Below, piece by piece: positions 1-9,300 of a DNA stretch of 64,000 nt. The DNA is from Streptomyces inhibens (lineage in GTDB: Bacteria > Actinomycetota > Actinomycetes > Streptomycetales > Streptomycetaceae): contig NZ_QUAC01000077.1 in NCBI RefSeq assembly GCF_003389455.1, positions 1-64,000 on the forward strand. Direction: 5' to 3'. Within the stretch, counting starts at the first letter, position 1; each line of letters begins with the position of its first letter. Both the position numbers and the translations under genes were made by a program. Under the pieces are notes generated by a model that was not told where the DNA came from, did not search any database, and saw nothing but the letters and a program-made list of their open reading frames with translations.

Positions 1-43
1 CCGCGCGGGGGAATCCTCCGCGCGGGCCCCGCACGCCCTGCTG

Positions 44-49
44 TACCCT
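44..49 (+). promoter_or_regulatory. -10 element of the leuS leader transcript
   Basis: TACCCT lies so that +1 falls on base 56, the A of the leader-peptide ATG, giving a leaderless transcript. No clear -35 is visible near the window edge. Position and spacing are seen; activity is inferred. Confidence 0.5.
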
Positions 50-55
50 GGCGCC

Positions 56-94
56 ATGCGTGCCGTACGCCTTCTGCTTAGCGGGCCGCGCTGA
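56..94 (+). CDS. Leu-rich leader peptide of leuS
   Basis: A 12-residue frame reads [12 protein letters not shown] and then TGA, with three consecutive Leu codons CTT-CTG-CTT. CTT is uncommon in Streptomyces genes, so the block would stall easily when charged tRNA-Leu is scarce. It lies ahead of an intrinsic terminator and leuS, the order of a classical attenuator. The peptide shares the codon block CTT-CTN-CTT-AGC with the leader in front of leuA elsewhere in this window. It appears to be translated from a leaderless mRNA. Function is inferred from architecture. Confidence 0.72.
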   Translation: MRAVRLLLSGPR

Positions 95-100
95 TCAGTA

Positions 101-163
101 CCGACGGATGACAGACCCCGTCGGAATCGGCGCGGCGTCCCCTCCTGTGCGAGGGGCCTTTTT
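101..163 (+). terminator. leuS attenuator: hairpin plus intrinsic terminator
   Basis: CCGACGG (101-107) pairs with CCGTCGG (118-124). It is followed by a terminator stem CCCCTC (139-144)/GAGGGG (151-156) and then a T run (159-163). An alternative pairing GCCGCGC (85-91) with GCGCGGC (130-136) joins the end of the leader peptide to the region just before the terminator. A T-tailed terminator between a Leu leader and leuS fits transcription attenuation. Which fold is the antiterminator cannot be settled by eye. Confidence 0.68.
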
Positions 164-230
164 GTTTCCGGCGCGCCGGGAATCGGGCGCGTTTCCGCAG
201 GCAGAGACGATCGATGGAGCTTTGAGGACG

Positions 231-3152
231 ATGAGCGAGACGACCAACTCCCCCGCTGCTCATGGCGCGGGAGGTGCCCCCGCCGAGGTGGCAGCGCCGC
301 ACCGCTATACGGCCGAGCTGGCCGCCGACATCGAGGCACGCTGGCAGGACTTCTGGGAGACGAACGGGACGTACCACGCCCCGAACGCGAGCGGTTCGCT
401 GGCCGGCGACGCCGAGCTGGTGGCCCGCCCCAAGAAGTTCATCATGGACATGTTCCCCTACCCGTCGGGCGCCGGTCTGCACGTCGGCCACCCGCTGGGC
501 TTCATCGCCACCGACGTCTACGCCCGTTACCAGCGCATGACGGGCCACAACGTCCTGCACACCCTGGGCTTCGACGCGTTCGGCCTGCCCGCCGAGCAGT
601 ACGCGGTGCAGACCGGCACCCACCCGCGGGTCTCGACCGAGGCCAACATCGTCAACATGCGGCGCCAGCTGCGCCGCCTGGGCCTGGGCCACGACCAGCG
701 CCGCTCGATCGAGACGATCGACCCGGCGTACTACAAGTGGACCCAGTGGATCTTCCTGCAGATCTTCAACTCCTGGTACGACCCGGAGGCGGACGCGGCC
801 CGCCCGATCGACACCCTGATCGCCCAGTTCGAGGCCGGCACCCGCCAGACCCCCGACGGGCGGGCCTGGGCCGAGCTGAGCGACATCGAGCGGGCCAACG
901 TCCTGGGCGAGTACCGCCTGGCGTACGCCTCGGACGCGCCGGTCAACTGGTGCCCCGGTCTGGGCACGGTGCTGGCCAACGAGGAGGTCACCGCCGAGGG
1001 CCGCTCCGAGCGCGGCAACTACCCCGTCTTCAAGTCCAAGCTGCGCCAGTGGAACATGCGCATCACCGCCTACGCCGACCGGCTGCTGAACGACCTGGAC
1101 GCGCTGGACTGGCCGGAGGCCATCAAGCTGCAGCAGCGCAACTGGATCGGCCGCTCCGAGGGCGCCCGGGTCGACTTCCCGGTGGGCGACGACAAGATCA
1201 CCGTCTTCACCACCCGCCAGGACACCCTGTTCGGCGCCACGTACATGGTGCTGGCGCCCGAGCACCCGCTGGTCGCCGGCGCGGAGAACGGCACCGGAAG
1301 CATCGTCCCGGACGCCTGGCCCGAGGGCACCCACGAGGTGTGGACCGGCGGCCACGCCACCCCGGCCGACGCCGTCGCCGCGTACCGCAAGCAGGCCGCC
1401 TCCAAGTCGGACGTCGAGCGGCAGGCCGAGGCCAAGGACAAGACCGGCGTCTTCACCGGCACCTACGCGACCAACCCGGTCAGCGGCGAGCGGATCCCGG
1501 TCTTCATCGCCGACTACGTCCTGATGGGCTACGGCACCGGCGCGATCATGGCCGTCCCGGCACACGACTCCCGCGACTTCGCCTTCGCCCGCGCCTTCGA
1601 GCTGCCGATGCGCTGTGTCGTCGAGCCGTCCGACGACCGTGGCACGGACGCCTCGACCTGGGACGACGCCTTCTCCTCGTACGACGCCAAGATCGTCAAC
1701 TCGTCCGCCGTGACGATTTCGCTGGACGGCCTGGGCGTGACCGAGGCCAAGGCGAAGATCACCGAATGGCTGGCCGACCAGGGCATCGGCGAGGGCACCG
1801 TCAACTTCCGTCTGCGTGACTGGCTGTTCAGCCGGCAGCGCTACTGGGGCGAGCCGTTCCCGATCGTCTACGGCGAGGACGGCGTCGCGCATGCGCTGCC
1901 CGAATCGATGCTGCCGCTGGAGCTGCCCGAGGTCGAGGACTACTCCCCGCGCACCTTCGACCCGGACGACGCCGACACCCAGCCCGAGACCCCGCTGTCC
2001 CGCAACGAGGACTGGGTCCATGTCGACCTGGACCTGGGCGACGGCAACGGCGTCAAGCGCTACCGCCGCGAGACCAACACCATGCCCAACTGGGCGGGTT
2101 CGTGCTGGTACGAGATGCGCTACCTGGACCCGGACAACAACGACGCGCTGGTCGACCCCGCCATCGAGCAGTACTGGATGGGGCCGCGCGAGGGTCAGCC
2201 GGCCGGTGGCGTCGACCTGTACGTGGGCGGCGCCGAGCACGCCGTACTGCACCTGCTGTACGCCCGCTTCTGGTCCAAGGTGCTGCACGACCTGGGCCAT
2301 GTCTCGTCCTCCGAGCCGTTCCACAAGCTGTACAACCAGGGCATGATCCAGGCCTTCGTCTACCGGGACAGCCGCGGCATCGCCGTCCCGGCCGCCGAGG
2401 TCCATGAGCGCGACGGCGCCTACTCCTACAAGGGCCAGAAGGTCAGCCGCGTTCTGGGCAAGATGGGCAAGTCCCTGAAGAACGCCGTCACCCCCGACGA
2501 GATCTGTGCCGAGTACGGCGCGGACACCCTGCGCCTGTACGAGATGGCGATGGGCCCGCTGGATGTGTCGCGCCCGTGGGACACCCGTGCGGTCGTCGGC
2601 CAGTACCGTCTGCTGCAGCGCCTGTGGCGCAACGTCGTCGACGAGGCGACCGGTGAGGTCACCGTCGTCGACGCCGAGGCGGACGAGGCCACCCTGCGTG
2701 CCCTGCACAAGGCCATCGACGGTGTCACCCAGGACATGGCGAACCTGCGCTTCAACACCGCCATCGCCAAGGTGACCGAGCTGAACAACCACCTGACCAA
2801 GACGGGCGGCCCGGTCCCGCGGGCGGTCGCGGAGCAGCTGGTGCTGCTGGTCGCCCCGCTGGCGCCGCATATCGCCGAGGAGCTGTGGCGCAAGCTGGGC
2901 CACACCGACACCGTGGTCCACGCGGACTTCCCGGTGGCCGACCCGGCGTACGTCGTGGACGAGACCGTGACCTGCGTCGTGCAGATCAAGGGCAAGGTCA
3001 AGGCCCGCCTGGAGGTCGCCCCGTCGATCTCCGACGCGGACCTGGAGGCGACCGCACTGGCTGAGCCGGCCGTGGTCGCGGCGCTGAACGGCGCGGGCAT
3101 CCGGAAGGTGATCGTCCGGGCGCCGAAGCTGGTGAACATCGTGCCGGCGTAG
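231..3152 (+). CDS. leuS: leucyl-tRNA synthetase
   Basis: Charges tRNA-Leu with leucine in the cytosol, using ATP. The 973-residue class I synthetase has the HIGH-type motif HVGH near residue 84, a long editing (CP1) domain around residues 310-520, and the KMSKS-type motif KMGKS near residue 744, followed by the anticodon-binding helical domain. The frame is open further upstream, but that extension would run through the leader peptide and terminator, so ATG 231 ([12 protein letters not shown]) is preferred. It is probably controlled by the leader and attenuator directly upstream. Identity is certain; the start is likely. Confidence 0.97.
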   Translation: MSETTNSPAAHGAGGAPAEVAAPHRYTAELAADIEARWQDFWETNGTYHAPNASGSLAGDAELVARPKKFIMDMFPYPSGAGLHVGHPLGFIATDVYARYQRMTGHNVLHTLGFDAFGLPAEQYAVQTGTHPRVSTEANIVNMRRQLRRLGLGHDQRRSIETIDPAYYKWTQWIFLQIFNSWYDPEADAARPIDTLIAQFEAGTRQTPDGRAWAELSDIERANVLGEYRLAYASDAPVNWCPGLGTVLANEEVTAEGRSERGNYPVFKSKLRQWNMRITAYADRLLNDLDALDWPEAIKLQQRNWIGRSEGARVDFPVGDDKITVFTTRQDTLFGATYMVLAPEHPLVAGAENGTGSIVPDAWPEGTHEVWTGGHATPADAVAAYRKQAASKSDVERQAEAKDKTGVFTGTYATNPVSGERIPVFIADYVLMGYGTGAIMAVPAHDSRDFAFARAFELPMRCVVEPSDDRGTDASTWDDAFSSYDAKIVNSSAVTISLDGLGVTEAKAKITEWLADQGIGEGTVNFRLRDWLFSRQRYWGEPFPIVYGEDGVAHALPESMLPLELPEVEDYSPRTFDPDDADTQPETPLSRNEDWVHVDLDLGDGNGVKRYRRETNTMPNWAGSCWYEMRYLDPDNNDALVDPAIEQYWMGPREGQPAGGVDLYVGGAEHAVLHLLYARFWSKVLHDLGHVSSSEPFHKLYNQGMIQAFVYRDSRGIAVPAAEVHERDGAYSYKGQKVSRVLGKMGKSLKNAVTPDEICAEYGADTLRLYEMAMGPLDVSRPWDTRAVVGQYRLLQRLWRNVVDEATGEVTVVDAEADEATLRALHKAIDGVTQDMANLRFNTAIAKVTELNNHLTKTGGPVPRAVAEQLVLLVAPLAPHIAEELWRKLGHTDTVVHADFPVADPAYVVDETVTCVVQIKGKVKARLEVAPSISDADLEATALAEPAVVAALNGAGIRKVIVRAPKLVNIVPA

Positions 3153-3232
3153 GTGGCCGTGTAGGTGCCGGGGCGCCGGGCGGTTGTCCTGGCGCCCGGG
3201 GCGCCTGGCGCGCTATAGGTGGTTTCCCCTAC

Positions 3233-3271
3233 GGGCAGGTTGGGGGTTCATTCGGAACCCGTGACCTGCCC
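3233..3271 (+). terminator. stem-loop after leuS
   Basis: GGGCAGGT (3233-3240) pairs with ACCTGCCC (3264-3271). An inner GGGTTC/GAACCC stem carries a 5-nt loop. There is no T run, which is common for Streptomyces terminators. It lies between leuS and the next gene and could also be a 5'-UTR structure of that gene. Confidence 0.5.
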
Positions 3272-3341
3272 GAGCCGTTTACCGTGGAGGTACAGGGCGC
3301 GGGCGAGGAACCGGCGCCGCCGACACGTCTGGGGAGAGCCC

Positions 3342-4103
3342 ATGGAAGCTGCTGTCGCCATCTTCGGGCTGCTCTTCGTTCTGTTCGTCCTGGCCGGGGT
3401 GTTCCTGACGGTCAAGGCCGTGAAGGCGGCCAAGCGCGGTGTGGACCGTACGGTCGCCCAGGCCCGCCGGACCGTCGAGGACACCACCCTCCGGGCCCGG
3501 CAGTTTGCCCAGCCCGGCGTGGTCGGCGAACTGGCGCAGCTGCGGCTGTCACTGCGTACGTCCATGCGCGCGACCCAGGACGTGCTCCACACCGGCTCCC
3601 CGGAGGACGCCTCCCTCAGCGAGGCGATCGGCCTCTTCGAGCGCCTGAGCGCCCATGGCCACGAGCTGGACGACGAGCTCAAGCGCCTGGAACGGGAGCC
3701 CGACCGGGCCACCATCGCCGCCCGCCTCCCGGAGCTCCGGGAGCGCATGGAGCGGATCACGCACTCGGCGGAGTCGCTGCGCTGGGCGGCGCGCGACCGG
3801 GCGCGGAAGTTCGCGGAAGACGATCTTGAGGCGCTGAGCGACCAGATCGATGTCGAGGCGGGGGCGCTGCGGCATTGGACGCACGACGAAGCGGGGGCCG
3901 GGGGCGGTCCCTCGGGCGGTCCCTCGGGCGGCCCCTTGGGCACCGACGCCCGGCCCGGCCCGGCTTCGGATACCGCAGACGGCGGAAACTCCTGGGGCCC
4001 GGACCCCGACGCCCCGCAGGCGATCACCGCCCGGGACCCCCGCACCCAGCCGTCGTATCCGTGGCAGAAGGCCCCGCGTACGGAGGGCACGACGACTACG
4101 TGA
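3342..4103 (+). CDS. small single-pass membrane protein with coiled-coil character
   Basis: A protein of 253 residues with no enzyme family I recognise. Residues about 3-25 form one hydrophobic membrane segment. Then comes a charged helical stretch (many Arg, Glu and Leu, to about residue 180) that looks coiled-coil, and a low-complexity Gly/Pro/Ser tail containing GGPSGGPSGGPLG. The ATG is preceded by a good Shine-Dalgarno (GGGGAGA, 3331-3337); the open frame extends upstream but without one. It lies between leuS and degV on the same strand. A cytosolic helical domain tethered to the membrane is a reasonable picture; function is unknown. Confidence 0.72.
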   Translation: MEAAVAIFGLLFVLFVLAGVFLTVKAVKAAKRGVDRTVAQARRTVEDTTLRARQFAQPGVVGELAQLRLSLRTSMRATQDVLHTGSPEDASLSEAIGLFERLSAHGHELDDELKRLEREPDRATIAARLPELRERMERITHSAESLRWAARDRARKFAEDDLEALSDQIDVEAGALRHWTHDEAGAGGGPSGGPSGGPLGTDARPGPASDTADGGNSWGPDPDAPQAITARDPRTQPSYPWQKAPRTEGTTTT

Positions 4104-4248
4104 GCATGTAGAAGAGCGGTGACGGGCTGGCTGGGGGCAATGACGATGCCGGCGGGTGGGCTCTTGGCAGAGCCTTGGTGAAACCTGGAAGATCTTGGGG
4201 AGGGACCCGCACTGTGCGGTATCCGGATCCCCGGATAACCTCCCAGTC

Positions 4249-5094
4249 ATGTCCCGCCATGTCGCGATCGTCACCGATTCCACGGCCTACTTGCCGCGGG
4301 CGGCCATCGAGCGCCACCACATCACGGCCGTGCCGCTGACCGTCGTCCTGGGGGACCAGGCCCTGGAAGAGGGCACCGAGATCTCCGCGAGATCCCTTGC
4401 CCAGGCGCTCCAGAAGCGCCGGCCCGTGACAACCTCCCGGCCCAGCCCCACGGTGTTCGCGGAAACCTATCGCGCGGTCGCGGCGGCCGGCGCGACCGGC
4501 ATCGTCTCGCTCCATCTCTCCTCGGAGTTCTCCGGCACCTACGACGCGGCGGTGCTGGCGGCCAAGGATGCCCCGGTACCCGTACACGTCGTGGACACCG
4601 GCATGGTCGCGATGGCCCTCGGTTTCTGCGCCCTCGCCGCCGCGGAGACGGCGGAGGCCGGCGGGGACGTGGACGAAGCGGTCGCCGCAGCGGAGAAGCG
4701 CGCCGCGGGCACCTCCGCCTACTTCTACGTCGACACCCTCGACTATCTGCGCCGCGGCGGCCGCATCGGCGCGGCCCAGGCGCTGCTCGGCTCCGCGCTC
4801 GCCGTCAAACCGATCCTTCAACTGGCCGACGGGCGGATCGAACTGCTGGAGAAGGTCCGTACGGCCTCCAAGGCCATCGCCCGCCTCGAAGAGATCGCCG
4901 CGGAGCGGGCGGGCGAGAGCCAGGTCGATATCGCGGTCCACCATCTCGCGGCGGCGGAGCGCGCGGACGCGCTGGCCCAGCGGCTCCGGGAGCGGGTGCC
5001 GGGGCTGAACGAGCTGCATGTGAGCGAGGTCGGCGCGGTGATCGGCGCGCACACGGGGCCGGGGCTGCTGGGGGCTGTGGTTTCGCCGAGGTGA
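4249..5094 (+). CDS. DegV family fatty-acid-binding protein
   Basis: A 281-residue DegV/FakB-type protein. It opens with VAIVTDSTAYLP, has the lipid-pocket serine region SLHLSSEFSGTY near residues 88-99, and the GGRIGAAQALLG turn typical of the family. Members bind a fatty acid and, in Firmicutes, present it to the FakA kinase. No FakA-like gene is seen here, so the Streptomyces role is open. ATG 4249 is chosen because the family N-terminus starts there; no strong ribosome site is visible. It lies upstream of comEA-comEC on the same strand. Confidence 0.9.
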   Translation: MSRHVAIVTDSTAYLPRAAIERHHITAVPLTVVLGDQALEEGTEISARSLAQALQKRRPVTTSRPSPTVFAETYRAVAAAGATGIVSLHLSSEFSGTYDAAVLAAKDAPVPVHVVDTGMVAMALGFCALAAAETAEAGGDVDEAVAAAEKRAAGTSAYFYVDTLDYLRRGGRIGAAQALLGSALAVKPILQLADGRIELLEKVRTASKAIARLEEIAAERAGESQVDIAVHHLAAAERADALAQRLRERVPGLNELHVSEVGAVIGAHTGPGLLGAVVSPR

Positions 5095-5127
5095 GCGGGG
5101 CGGTGGAGCGCCCTGTGGGTGACAAAG

Positions 5128-5136
5128 TTATCCACA
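5128..5136 (+). other. perfect DnaA-box match TTATCCACA
   Basis: The nonamer TTATCCACA matches the general DnaA box consensus exactly (the Streptomyces preference is TTGTCCACA). It stands alone between degV and comEA with no cluster, so this is not an origin. It could be a DnaA titration or regulatory box, or chance. Confidence 0.4.
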
Positions 5137-5206
5137 ACTGGGGTGCTGTCCACCGACTTTGAGGCCGCTCAGCGAGATCTGCGGGGAGTGCTTAGCGTCA
5201 ATCGCT

Positions 5207-6328
5207 ATGAACTCTTCTCGATCCGCTTGGTTGGATTCATCGGTGTCGGCGTCGTTGTCGGCATTGGCGTCGGCATCAGCATCGCCATTGGCGTCGCCGT
5301 CGGCGGTTGCTTCGGTCTCGCCGGTGTCTGTCCCCTCGGGCCTACCGGGTCCATCGGGCTTGTCGGGCCCACCACGCTTGTCGGGTCCATCGGATCTACC
5401 GGGGCCACTCGGCCTGACGGCTCCGTCCGGTGCGGCGGAGCGGCGGGAGTGGGAGCGCGAGCGCGTACGGGCCCGGGTCGCGGCGATCTTCGGCGACGCG
5501 GCGGCGACCGCGGGGGCCGAGCCGCCACCTCCTGGGCACGATCCACCGGGCCCGCGCCGTGGGGAGCGGGCGTGGCTCGCGGTGCGCGAACGGCTGCCGC
5601 TATGGGTGCAGTTACGGTGCGGCACCGACCCGAAGGCGCTCGCTGCTCTGGTGTTGGTGCTCGTGGTGGCCGTGGGGTTCGCCGTGCAGCATTTCTGGGC
5701 CGGGCGCCCCGAGCCGGTACGTGCTCCGGCCGCCGAACGGTCCGTATCGGCGCCCGGCCCCGGTTCCGGACCCGACCCGCGGTCGCCGTCGCTGCCGTCA
5801 TCGTCCTCGTCCTCGTCCTCGTCCTCCACGGTGCTGGCGAGTGGCCCGCCGGGCGGCGCGGGGCGACAACTGGTCGTCGATGTCGCGGGCAAGGTCCGGA
5901 ACCCTGGAATCCACCGGATGCCGCCGGGGTCGCGGGTATTCGATGCGCTGCGGGCCGCGGGTGGTGTGCTGCGCGGGGCGAGCACTCGTGGGCTGAACCG
6001 GGCGCGCCTGCTGACCGATGGCGAACAGATCGTGGTCGGCGCGGAGGGTGCCGGGACCGGGGGCGGTGCTGGTTCCGGTGATGTGGGGGGTGGCACGGCC
6101 GGCAGTGGGTCACCGGGTGCCGGAGGCGGGCCGAGCGGGCCGGTGAGCCTCAATACGGCGACGGAGCAGCAGCTCGACGCCCTCCCCGGAGTGGGGCCCG
6201 TCCTGGCGCGCCACATCATCGAATTCCGCACCCAGCACGGCGGGTTCACCTCGGTGGAACAGCTCCGCCAGGTGACCGGCATCGGTGATCGCCGCTTCGC
6301 CGATCTGCGCCCCCTGGTGGAGCCATGA
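5207..6328 (+). CDS. comEA: ComEA-like helix-hairpin-helix DNA-binding protein
   Basis: A competence-type DNA receptor. The order is an N-terminal low-complexity region of Ser/Ala dipeptides followed by GPSGLSGPP triplets, a membrane segment near residues 144-164, a serine run, an SLBB-like domain, and a C-terminal helix-hairpin-helix (LNTATEQQLDALPGVGPVLA and VTGIGDRRFADLRPL). The start is uncertain: ATG 5207 is used, TTG 5159 is also open, and neither has a clear ribosome site. The Leu in VQLRCGT is a TTA codon (5612-5614), so translation should depend on the bldA tRNA. Its stop overlaps the comEC start as ATGA. Role in Streptomyces is unproven. Confidence 0.88.
   Translation: MNSSRSAWLDSSVSASLSALASASASPLASPSAVASVSPVSVPSGLPGPSGLSGPPRLSGPSDLPGPLGLTAPSGAAERREWERERVRARVAAIFGDAAATAGAEPPPPGHDPPGPRRGERAWLAVRERLPLWVQLRCGTDPKALAALVLVLVVAVGFAVQHFWAGRPEPVRAPAAERSVSAPGPGSGPDPRSPSLPSSSSSSSSSSTVLASGPPGGAGRQLVVDVAGKVRNPGIHRMPPGSRVFDALRAAGGVLRGASTRGLNRARLLTDGEQIVVGAEGAGTGGGAGSGDVGGGTAGSGSPGAGGGPSGPVSLNTATEQQLDALPGVGPVLARHIIEFRTQHGGFTSVEQLRQVTGIGDRRFADLRPLVEP
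5239..5420 (+). repeat. degenerate hexamer and glycine-triplet repeats in comEA
   Basis: About 70 bases of degenerate GTCGGC/GCATTG hexamers encode alternating Ser/Ala/Val. About 100 bases of TCGGG-rich triplets follow and encode Gly-Pro-Ser/Leu repeats. Both lie before the membrane segment and look like slippage-prone linker DNA. Confidence 0.6.
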
Positions 6329-9300
6329 CCGGCCCTCGCGCCACGGTGCACGCCACGGCGGCGTCGTCGCACGGCGCCTCGGACCCTCGCCAGGACGGCC
6401 CGGCCGATCTGCGACTGGTCGCGCCCGCACTGGCGGCCTGGGCAGCCGCGGCGATCTGCCTGGGCGCACCCGGTGGCGGAGTGGCGGTGGCCTGCGGAGT
6501 GGCCGTGGTGCTCGCGGCGCTCGCGTTACGGGTGGCCGTAGCCCGTCGCAGTGCGGAGCGAGCGCCGGGGGCGGATGAACCGCCCGGCGTCGAGGTACCG
6601 GGTGTCGAGGTACCGGGTGGTGAACCACCGGATGTCGAGCCGCGGCCTGACACCGGCCTGGCCAGGGGAGCGGGGCTGCCCCGTCCCCGATCTCCGCGAC
6701 TGTGGTCCGCAGGAGCGTTCGTCGCCCTGGCCGCGGTGCTGCTCTGTGCCGCGGCGGGGGCCGCGTCCGCGGCGCTGCATGCGGCGGATGTGCGGCGCGG
6801 GCCGCTGCCGGCATCGGCCCGCACCTACGCGCGGGTCACGGCAGAGCTGGAGGTGACCGGCGATCCGCGGCTGACCCGGCCCAAGGTGCGCGGCTCCCAA
6901 CGGACGCCCCCGGCACTGGTGTTCACCGCCGAGGCCATCCGCGTCATGGCGCCGGACGGTGCGGTGACCGCCGTGCGTACCCCCGTGCTGGTCGTCGTAC
7001 AGCAGCGTGGTGGGGGCGACGAGGGCGGCGGACGCGACCGGTCGGAGCGCCGTGGCGCGCCCTCGCAGATCCCGGGAGCCGCCTCACGCACCACTGCTGT
7101 CACACCGCTGACCGCGACCGACGCCTCACACAACCGGCCCGTCGCCCCACCGCCCACCGTGACCGCCCGGCAAGGCCCAGCCGTCGCCCCACCGTCCCTG
7201 GTGACCGCTCCGCACGGCCCAGCCGTCGCCCCATCGCCCGTGGTGACCGCCCCGCATGGCCCAGCCGTCGCCCCACCGCCCCCGATGACCGCCCCGCAAA
7301 ACCCAGCCGTCACTCCTCCACCCGAGTCGGGATCTGCCCACCACGCCCATGCGAGCAACGGTCCGCTGGCAGCATGGCGCGGGCTGCTGCCATCCACCCG
7401 TATTCGCCTCGTGGCCCGCGCCGCGCCACCGCTCTCGCCGACAGACCACGTCGCCGCCGTCCTGCGGGTCACCGACGATGCGCCGCCGGACAAGATCGGT
7501 GCGCCGTCCACCCTTCAGCGGCTGGCGGGAAGCCTGCGTACGGGCCTCCGGGAGGCCACCGAAGGGCTCCCTCCCGACGCCCGCGCGCTGCTGCCCGGCC
7601 TCGTCGTCGGCGACACCTCCCGTGTGCCACCGGACCTGGACGACGCCTTCCGCGCCACCGATCTGACGCATCTGCTCGCCGTGTCCGGCTCCAACCTGAC
7701 GATCGTGCTCGCCCTGCTGATCGGCCCGCCTCATCTCGCGACGCGCGCCGAGCGTCGCGGGCTGGCGCCGCGCCTGAGGCTGTCGCTGCGCGGCACCGCC
7801 GTCATCGGCGGCGTGCTCGCCCTCGCCTTCGTCGTCGTGTGCCGCCCGGACCCGAGCGTGCTGCGAGCCGCCGCCTGCGGCCTGATCACGCTGCTCGCGA
7901 TCGGCACCGGCCGCCGTCGCGCGCTGCTCCCCGCACTCGCCGCCGCGGTCCTGCTGCTGGTCCTCTACGACCCCTGGCTCGCCCGTAGTTACGGCTTTCT
8001 GCTCTCCGTCCTGGCCACCGGCGCGCTGCTGCTGCTCGCGCCGCGATGGAGCGCGGCCCTCCAGCGGCGCCGGGTGCCAGCCCGCCTCGCCGAGGTGATC
8101 GCTGCTGCCGCCGCCGCCCAGGCGGTCTGTGCGCCTGTCGTCGCCGTCCTCGCGGCCCGGGTGGGCCTGGTGGCCGTGCCCTGCAATCTGCTGGCCGAAC
8201 TGGCCGTGGCCCCCGCGACGGTCCTCGGTTTCGCGGCCCTCGCCGCCGCCCCGCTCGCGCTGCCGGTCGCCCGGGCGCTGGCGTGGTGCGCGGGCTGGCC
8301 CACCGAGTGGATCGCCGGCGTCGCCCGTACGGGAGCGGCGCTACCGGGAGCGGAGTTCGGCTGGCCCGGCGGCTGGGCGGGCGGGCTGGTGCTGGCGGCC
8401 GCCACGGTGGCGCTGGTGACGGTAGGCCGCAGAGTGCTGCGTCGCCCTTGGCTGTGTGTGCTCTGCGCGCTGGCGGTGATCCTGGCGGTCTGCCGCCCGG
8501 CCCCTTTCACCCGCGTCCTCACCGGCTGGCCGCCGCCCGGCTGGCGGGCGGTGGTCTGCGACGTGGGGCAGGGCGACGGCCTGGTGCTGGCAGCCGGCGA
8601 CGGTACGGCGCTGGTGGTGGACACCGGCCCCGAGCCCCGCGCCATCGACCGCTGCCTCACCGACCTGGGAATCCACCGCATCCCGCTCCTCGTGCTCACC
8701 CACTTCCACGCCGATCACGTGGACGGGCTCCCCGGCGTGCTCCGCGGCCGTACGGTCGGTGCGATCGAGACCACGACACTTCAGGACCCGCCGGGACAGG
8801 CGCAGTTCGTACGCAACACGGCCGCGGCCGCACGGATTCCGCTCGTCCGCGCCGCCCCGGGGGAGCGGCGCCACCTGGGCCCCCTCACCTGGGAAGTCCT
8901 CTGGCCGCCCGCTCCGCCCGCCCTACCCGGCCCTGACGGTCCCAACGACGCCAGCGTCACCCTGCTCGTCCGTACCGGCGGGCTGACCCTCCTCCTGCTC
9001 GGAGACCTCGAACCACCTGCCCAGCAAGCGTTGTTGGCGGCTCACCCGGAGCTGGCCACCGTCGATGTCCTCAAGGTGGCGCACCACGGATCCGCCTACC
9101 AGGACCCACCGCTGATACGCCGGCTGGCACCGCGCCTGGCGCTGATCTCCTGCGGCGCCGACAACCCGTACGGCCATCCGGCGCCGCGCACCATCGAGGC
9201 GCTGCGCGCCCAGGGCGCCCGGGTGCTGCGCACGGACACCGACGGGTCCATCGCGGTCCTGGGCACCCCGGCCAGGCTGTCCGCGACGATCACCGGCGGC

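Noticed and set aside
60..230. In-frame upstream extension of leuS
   Set aside because: It would translate through the attenuator and terminator. Family members start near ATG 231, and the leader peptide occupies part of this DNA in another frame.
56..230. T-box riboswitch upstream of leuS
   Set aside because: No T-box bulge sequence or specifier-loop structure is seen, and the space is too short; the leader peptide explains the terminator better.
78..2921. Very long open frame on the strand opposite leuS
   Set aside because: In high-GC DNA the antisense of a well-biased gene stays open. The translation is compositionally odd (Val/Gly/Leu/Arg) with no family features.
5100..5206. Replication origin at the DnaA box
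   Set aside because: Only one box, no AT-rich unwinding region, no dnaA or dnaN nearby.
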